From Dehalococcoidales bacterium (GTDB taxonomy: Bacteria; Chloroflexota; Dehalococcoidia; Dehalococcoidales; UBA3254): a DNA stretch of 9,713 nucleotides. The stretch is from the NCBI GenBank assembly GCA_028718465.1, contig JAQULX010000076.1:1-9713 (forward strand), in the 5' to 3' direction. The notes beneath the pieces were generated by a model. The model was given only the letters and a program-made list of their open reading frames with translations. It did no database searches and was not told the origin of the DNA. The position numbers and the translations under genes were made by a program. Shown in pieces: positions 6,598-9,713 of this stretch (positions within the stretch are counted from its first letter, which is position 1; each line of letters opens with the position of its first letter).

Positions 6598-7632
6598 TCA
6601 GGCTAATAAGCCAAAAATATAACCCGAAATAGTAGCCATAACCACCACCAACCCTGCATAGGTAAACATTTTCTTAGTCCCCATGACCCTGCGAATAACT
6701 AACATGCTGGGTAGAGATAGGGCTGGGCCTGCCAGAAGCAAGGCCAGAGCCGGTCCTTTCCCCATCCCCAGATCCATGAAGGCCCGTATAATAGGTACTT
6801 CCGTGAGCGTAGCAAAGTACATCAAAATCCCAAAAAGTGAAGCGATAAGGTTGCCGAAAATAGTGTTACCTCCCACGAATTGAACTACAAATGATTGGGG
6901 AATCACCACTGTCAAGATACCGGCCGCAAACACACCTATTAACAGCCATGGAATAATGAGACGGGTGAAATGCAAGGTCTCCTTCAACCACTGGATGGTC
7001 TCTCCTTTGCTGAACCAGCGCCAGAGGATAACCCCTAGAATTACGAGGAAGATACCAGTAGCAACCCAGATTTGGGAAGCCGTGACTACCAGGATAATGA
7101 CCAGAGTACCGACGAAAAATACCTGTTGCCAGATACTCTTGCCCGGCGGGTCAGCGGTGAGCAAGGCAAAGGCTTTGGCATCAAAACGAGATTTTTCCTT
7201 CCGATAAATAAAGGCCATAATCAGGCCAATGATTACCGAAAAAGCAATGGCCGCTATTGCCCGCGTCAACCCGATATCGTAACCTAGAAGCCTGGCAGAA
7301 TAGACTATGGCCAATACATTAATGGCTGGTCCGGAAAACAGGAAGGCGATAGCAGGTCCTAACCCGGCACCTTTTTTATATATTCCAGCGAAGAGCGGAA
7401 GTACAGTACAGGAGCAAACAGCCAAAATGGTTCCAGAAACTGAGGCAACAGCATAGGAGGTGATCTTTTTTGCTTGAGGCCCAAAATATTTGAGAACGGC
7501 AGCTTGTGATACAAATGCAGAAATGGCACCAGCAATAAATAAAGCAGGGACCAGGCAGGTAATTACATGGGCGGATAGATAGCTGATTAAACCATTCCAG
7601 CCGCCTGATAAAATGTTGATAAATATATCCAT
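6598..7632 (-). CDS. UPF0718/ArsP-type permease
   Basis: A 344-residue polytopic membrane protein of the DUF318/UPF0718 permease family, whose characterised member ArsP exports trivalent organoarsenicals. The signature lies in segment 3: VCSCTVLPLFAGI (C73, C75), then FLFSGPAINVLAI. A related motif occurs in the second half (YFATLTEVPIIRAF ... LLLAGPALSLPSM), showing the internal duplication of the family. A cytoplasmic loop separates the halves near residues 143-170. It is the second gene of the operon, 13 bases after arsR, with AGGA about 8 bases before the ATG. The paired CSC cysteines could bind As(III) during transport. The exact substrate (inorganic arsenite, methylarsenite or another thiophilic ion) is not shown by the sequence. 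Confidence 0.88.
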   Translation of the reverse strand: MDIFINILSGGWNGLISYLSAHVITCLVPALFIAGAISAFVSQAAVLKYFGPQAKKITSYAVASVSGTILAVCSCTVLPLFAGIYKKGAGLGPAIAFLFSGPAINVLAIVYSARLLGYDIGLTRAIAAIAFSVIIGLIMAFIYRKEKSRFDAKAFALLTADPPGKSIWQQVFFVGTLVIILVVTASQIWVATGIFLVILGVILWRWFSKGETIQWLKETLHFTRLIIPWLLIGVFAAGILTVVIPQSFVVQFVGGNTIFGNLIASLFGILMYFATLTEVPIIRAFMDLGMGKGPALALLLAGPALSLPSMLVIRRVMGTKKMFTYAGLVVVMATISGYIFGLLA

Positions 7633-7645
7633 TGAAAATTCCTAT

Positions 7646-8029
7646 TTAAGCAGTAAGCCTGGTTGAACATGAACCGTTCGGATTCTGAGCACAGCTTATT
7701 CCAGTTCGAGTAGTAGTTTTGAGCCGTTCTCGATCCTGAATAGCCGTTTTATTATCGCTTAACGCTATCTTTACAGACTCAACTAATTTAGCAAGGTGTT
7801 TCGGCATACCTTCCAGATCCAAAGAATATAGTGACCAGGGTCCCTCCTTTCTCAGCTTTAAAAAACCGGCATCATAAAGCATGGTTAAGTTTCTGGAGGC
7901 GCGGGTTTGCGAAATTTCCAGGGCTTGCATTACCTCACAGACGCAGCATTCTCTCTCAAGGAGCAAATTTACTATTCTCAGCCGGGTATCATCTGAGAGT
8001 GATTTTAAAGCTTTAACAAATTGATGCAT
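7646..8029 (-). CDS. arsR: ArsR/SmtB-family metalloid-responsive repressor
   Basis: A 127-residue winged-helix repressor. Residues 1-27 (FVKALKSLSDDTRLRIVNLLL) form the first helices. RECCVCEVMQ (C28, C29, C31) is the classic As(III)-binding segment at the start of the DNA-binding helices, and SQTRASRNLTML (40-51) is the recognition helix. A beta wing follows (LKLRKEGPWSLYSL). The C-terminal tail has two further cysteines (C113, C121) in a segment absent from the short ArsR proteins. I place the start at ATG 8027-8029, with GAGGT 6 bases upstream. The upstream ATG at 8057-8059 lies at or before the expected transcription start and so cannot be used from the promoter seen here. It heads the leftward operon and should repress it through the palindrome at 8042-8061 until metalloid binds. 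Confidence 0.9.
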   Translation of the reverse strand: MHQFVKALKSLSDDTRLRIVNLLLERECCVCEVMQALEISQTRASRNLTMLYDAGFLKLRKEGPWSLYSLDLEGMPKHLAKLVESVKIALSDNKTAIQDRERLKTTTRTGISCAQNPNGSCSTRLTA

Positions 8030-8041
8030 GCTGATACCTCC

Positions 8042-8061
8042 ATATGCGCATTTCCGCATAT
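8042..8061. promoter_or_regulatory. Probable ArsR operator
   Basis: ATATGCG (8042-8048) and CGCATAT (8055-8061) form a perfect 7-base inverted repeat with a 6-base spacer. It abuts the -10 element of the leftward promoter and covers the expected transcription start. AT-rich arms with a GCG core at this spacing are typical of ArsR/SmtB sites. Binding here would block initiation, giving autoregulation of arsR and its operon. Confidence 0.75.
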
Positions 8062-8090
8062 ATTCTAATTTTTCCAGCTCAAATTGTCAA
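8062..8090 (-). promoter_or_regulatory. Sigma-A promoter of the leftward ars operon
   Basis: On the minus strand TTGACA (8085-8090) is followed after exactly 17 bases by TAGAAT (8062-8067). Transcription should begin about 6-7 bases further, near 8055, inside the ArsR palindrome. This gives a leader of roughly 26 bases before the ArsR ATG at 8029. Confidence 0.8.
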
Positions 8091-8134
8091 TTAGCCTTTA
8101 TTGCATGAATAGAGATGTTGTTTACCGAGGGCTA

Positions 8135-8163
8135 TTGACAGTTTACCCGTTCAGAGCTAATAT
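8135..8163 (+). promoter_or_regulatory. Sigma-A promoter of the rightward padR operon
   Basis: TTGACA (8135-8140), a 17-base spacer, then TAATAT (8158-8163). The predicted start is near 8170, immediately before the palindrome at 8173-8186. The -35 elements of the two divergent promoters are 44 bases apart, so the polymerases need not collide but could influence each other. Confidence 0.8.
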
Positions 8164-8172
8164 ATATAGATG

Positions 8173-8186
8173 CTCGATATATCGAG
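8173..8186. promoter_or_regulatory. Probable PadR operator
   Basis: CTCGATATATCGAG is a perfect 14-base palindrome placed just downstream of the rightward -10 element and 20 bases before the PadR start codon. It differs completely from the ArsR palindrome, and GATGC flanks it on both sides as a direct repeat. Its position fits autorepression by the PadR-family protein. Assignment to PadR rests on position only. Confidence 0.65.
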
Positions 8187-8206
8187 ATGCATAATAAGGT
8201 AGATTA

Positions 8207-8551
8207 ATGGAATTAGAGAACCCAACTTACTGGAAGTCTTTGATCAATATGAGTCTGTCCAAGTTCTTTATATTACAGACTCTCCATCAAGGGCCTACTC
8301 ATGGCTATGCCCTGCTGGAAAAAATGCGCCGATTTACTCAAGGATGCTGTACTCCTACCTATGCCACCATTTATCCTATTTTAAATGAACTGGCTAAGGG
8401 CGGTTATGCGGACGTGAAAGAGGAGTCTACCGGGGATAGACAACGTAAGGTTTATGAACTGACGGATAAGGGGAAAGCAGCTTACCAAGAGGCTCTCAAG
8501 GTTTGGCGCGAGGTTTTACCCTATTTAAATCGGGTAGTTGATGAAGGATAA
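8207..8551 (+). CDS. PadR-family transcriptional regulator with a Cys pair
   Basis: A 114-residue winged-helix protein. The block LSKFFILQTLHQGPTHGYALLEKM (18-40) and the following TPTYATIYPILNELAKGGYADV (49-70) with DRQRKVYELTDKGKAAYQEA (78-97) are the PadR domain in standard order. The C-terminal dimerisation helix is short, as in the small PadR subgroup. Just before the recognition helix is GCCTPTY, with vicinal cysteines C47-C48 where ordinary members have a non-cysteine loop (typically W/R-rich, KPSPGSIYP). Vicinal cysteines beside the DNA-reading helix could sense As(III), another thiophilic metalloid, or oxidation; this is inference. ATG 8207 has AAGGT about 7 bases upstream. It heads the rightward operon; its stop overlaps the next gene by 11 bases. 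Confidence 0.88.
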   Translation: MELENPTYWKSLINMSLSKFFILQTLHQGPTHGYALLEKMRRFTQGCCTPTYATIYPILNELAKGGYADVKEESTGDRQRKVYELTDKGKAAYQEALKVWREVLPYLNRVVDEG

Positions 8552-8843
8552 AGTAAGAGTGTTAGAGAATTTGAATTTAGGCGACAATTGTTGTTGTGGG
8601 CATTCAATTCCAGGCTCACGCAAAATATCTTTTCCAGATGGTTCCCAGGTCGCCTTAATCGGTTTGGATGAAGTTATGGAAGAATTGCTTCGAGAAGGTA
8701 AACCTGTAGATAATACCACGGCTTTAGAGATTTTCAATCGGCTCAAAAGAAACAATTACATCAGTTCATCAGCCCAGAAACTCTATTTAGAATGCCTGCT
8801 AACGGAATATCAACGTTTTTGCGATAAAAAGATAACATCATAG
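8541..8843 (+). CDS. Uncharacterised protein with an N-terminal CCCGH motif
   Basis: A 100-residue protein I do not recognise. Near the N-terminus it has DNCCCGHSIPGSRKI (C17, C18, C19, H21), then a short beta-like stretch SFPDGSQVALIGLDEVMEEL, a helix, and a helical C-terminal half (ALEIFNRLKRNNYI, KLYLECLLTEYQRF) with C85 and C93. No signal peptide or membrane segment. The ATG at 8541 lies inside the end of padR (overlap ATGAAGGATAA), so it is probably translated by coupling; a TTG one codon earlier is a less likely start. The three adjacent cysteines and His, between a Cys-bearing regulator and a Cys-repeat protein, suggest metal or metalloid binding, but no function can be assigned. The helical region might be a partner-binding domain. 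Confidence 0.75.
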   Translation: MKDKVRVLENLNLGDNCCCGHSIPGSRKISFPDGSQVALIGLDEVMEELLREGKPVDNTTALEIFNRLKRNNYISSSAQKLYLECLLTEYQRFCDKKITS

Positions 8844-8861
8844 AAAAGGAGCGATGAAACC

Positions 8862-9074
8862 ATGGCCAATCAGGAAAACGATCAGAACACCAGGAAAAAA
8901 GGAATATTCAATCTGTTTAAAAGCAATAAAAAACCCGCCGCTGAAGGCGGTTGCTGCAATATGAAAATCATTCCCCAGGACCAACCTGCCAAAGAATCCA
9001 ATAAAGGCTGCTGTTGTAATATGAAGATCGTACCTAAAGAGCAGGCTGCCGAAGATAAACCCACGCAAAAATAA
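8862..9074 (+). CDS. Small protein with tandem CCNMKI(I/V)P repeats
   Basis: A 70-residue hydrophilic protein. Residues 1-30 are a basic leader containing GIFNLFKSNKK, which could form an amphipathic helix at the membrane surface. Residues 31-50 and 51-70 are two repeats of exactly 20 residues: CCNMKIIPQDQPAKE and CCNMKIVPKEQAAED, the second preceded by an extra Cys (C50). Cysteines are C31, C32, C50, C51 and C52, each pair followed by Asn-Met-Lys. There is no hydrophobic core, so the protein is probably unfolded without ligand. Five cysteines and two methionines suggest binding of a soft metal or As(III). AAGGAG lies 10 bases before ATG 8862, and the next gene is a permease 22 bases downstream. 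A chaperone or sensor for that permease is plausible; I know of no characterised family to assign it to. Confidence 0.8.
   Translation: MANQENDQNTRKKGIFNLFKSNKKPAAEGGCCNMKIIPQDQPAKESNKGCCCNMKIVPKEQAAEDKPTQK
8952..9071 (+). repeat. Two 60-base coding repeats in the CCNMKI protein
   Basis: Units 8952-9011 and 9012-9071 encode the two 20-residue repeats. The codons differ at many third positions (TGCTGC versus TGTTGT, AAAATC versus AAGATC) while the residues are kept, which points to an old duplication under protein-level selection. Confidence 0.75.
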
Positions 9075-9096
9075 ATCCCTCTGAAGGAAAAGTTGG

Positions 9097-9713
9097 ATGT
9101 TCTGGCTAAATAATTTCGCTACTGCGGGAATTTACTTCCTGCAGATAGCCGGGGAATTAATTGCACTTTTTATTGGGATTACTTTTCTAGTCGGGCTGAT
9201 TCAGGAGTACGTTCCCCAGGACAAGATTCAGCGTTTTCTCACCCGCGCTCCCAAAGGCATAGGTAATGTTATCGGCGCCGCTTTCGGCGCCTTGACGCCT
9301 TTCTGCTCCTGTTCTACTATTCCTATCCTGATGGGACTTCTGGAAACCGGAGTACCCTTCGGCATCTGTATATCCTTCTTGGTGGCGTCTCCCCTTTTGA
9401 ATCCGGTGATAGTAGGACTATTACTCGCTTTGATCGGTTGGAAAATCACTATTATATATGTGATATTCACTTTTATCGCTTCCGTTCTGATCGGGTTGAT
9501 GTTAGAACGTTTGGGTTTTGCCACATCTGTTAAATCGGTAACTGTCGTAGGTGGTCATAGCAATGACCCTATCCCGTCTCCTTTGCCGGGCGCCGGTTTC
9601 TGGGCTAATCATGGTCCCCGTATCAGGCGAGCGTTTGGTTTTGCCTTGACATTATTCAAGCAAATCGTACTTTATCTGATCATTGGCGCCACTATAGGCG
9701 CCGTTATCTATGG
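9097..9713 (+). CDS. Second UPF0718 permease, truncated by the window edge
   Basis: An open frame from ATG 9097 continues without a stop to the end of the window: 205 codons of what should be a protein of 300 or more residues. It has the family signature LTPFCSCSTIPILMGLLETG (C70, C72) followed by FLVASPLLNP, and hydrophobic segments at about 16-36, 53-80, 86-112 and 115-135, then a hydrophilic loop (about 138-180) and another segment at the edge. AAGGAAA lies about 8 bases before the ATG. It shares only the core motif with the permease at 6598-7632, so the two belong to different subgroups rather than being a recent duplicate. It is the fourth gene of the rightward operon, behind the Cys-repeat protein. 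Substrate unknown; arsenic species or another thiophilic ion is inferred from context. Confidence 0.85.
   Translation, partial: MFWLNNFATAGIYFLQIAGELIALFIGITFLVGLIQEYVPQDKIQRFLTRAPKGIGNVIGAAFGALTPFCSCSTIPILMGLLETGVPFGICISFLVASPLLNPVIVGLLLALIGWKITIIYVIFTFIASVLIGLMLERLGFATSVKSVTVVGGHSNDPIPSPLPGAGFWANHGPRIRRAFGFALTLFKQIVLYLIIGATIGAVIY

Noticed and set aside
8854..8913. Alternative ATG at 8854 for the Cys-repeat protein
   Set aside because: It is in another frame and only 2 bases from the AAGGAG; the frame from 8862 holds the clear repeats.
8838..9068. Minus-strand frames opposite the Cys-repeat gene and the second permease
   Set aside because: They are shadows: their peptides are explained by the complement of repeated TGC/TGT and hydrophobic codons, and they lack ribosome sites.

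Overview
The window looks like a piece of an anaerobic bacterial chromosome. The genes are closely packed, most have purine-rich Shine-Dalgarno sites, and the two clear promoters are sigma-A type (TTGACA, 17-base spacer, TAGAAT or TAATAT). The gene content suggests a strict anaerobe: a cytoplasmic molybdopterin enzyme of the pyrogallol transhydroxylase type and a thiol-redox arsenic operon. Clostridia or anaerobic Chloroflexota would both fit; the sequence alone does not settle the phylum.

Left part (1-3260, minus strand). A DMSO-reductase-superfamily catalytic subunit of 834 residues closely resembles the large subunit of pyrogallol-phloroglucinol transhydroxylase. It is followed by a small DEDDy 3'-5' exonuclease and then an unidentified open frame that leaves the window. 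No iron-sulphur partner subunit is visible beside the molybdoenzyme.

Middle (3261-3834). This gene-poor stretch holds two inverted repeats upstream of the molybdoenzyme and a decayed, internally deleted ISAs1-family insertion sequence. It separates the molybdoenzyme from the arsenic locus.

Right part (3835-9713). This is a divergent arsenic/metalloid-type locus. Leftward from a promoter at 8062-8090 run seven closely spaced genes: ArsR repressor, UPF0718/ArsP-type permease, small CxxC thioredoxin-like protein, DGC-domain protein, arsenate reductase, thioredoxin lipoprotein, and CcdA-like membrane electron carrier. The arsenate reductase is broken by an in-frame TAG in place of a conserved Trp codon, and carries other unusual residues. 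Rightward from a second promoter at 8135-8163 run a PadR-family regulator with a Cys pair, an unknown protein with a CCCGH motif, a 70-residue protein made largely of two CCNMKI(I/V)P repeats, and a second UPF0718 permease cut by the window edge.

How it may work together (inference). Each arm has its own regulator and its own palindrome just downstream of its promoter, so the two arms could respond to different metalloid or redox signals. CcdA would carry reducing equivalents through the membrane to the lipid-anchored thioredoxin outside. The small thioredoxin, DGC protein and Cys-rich small proteins would handle the metalloid or reductant near the permeases. The rightward PadR / CCCGH / CCNMKI-repeat / permease arm is the best candidate for an undescribed system.
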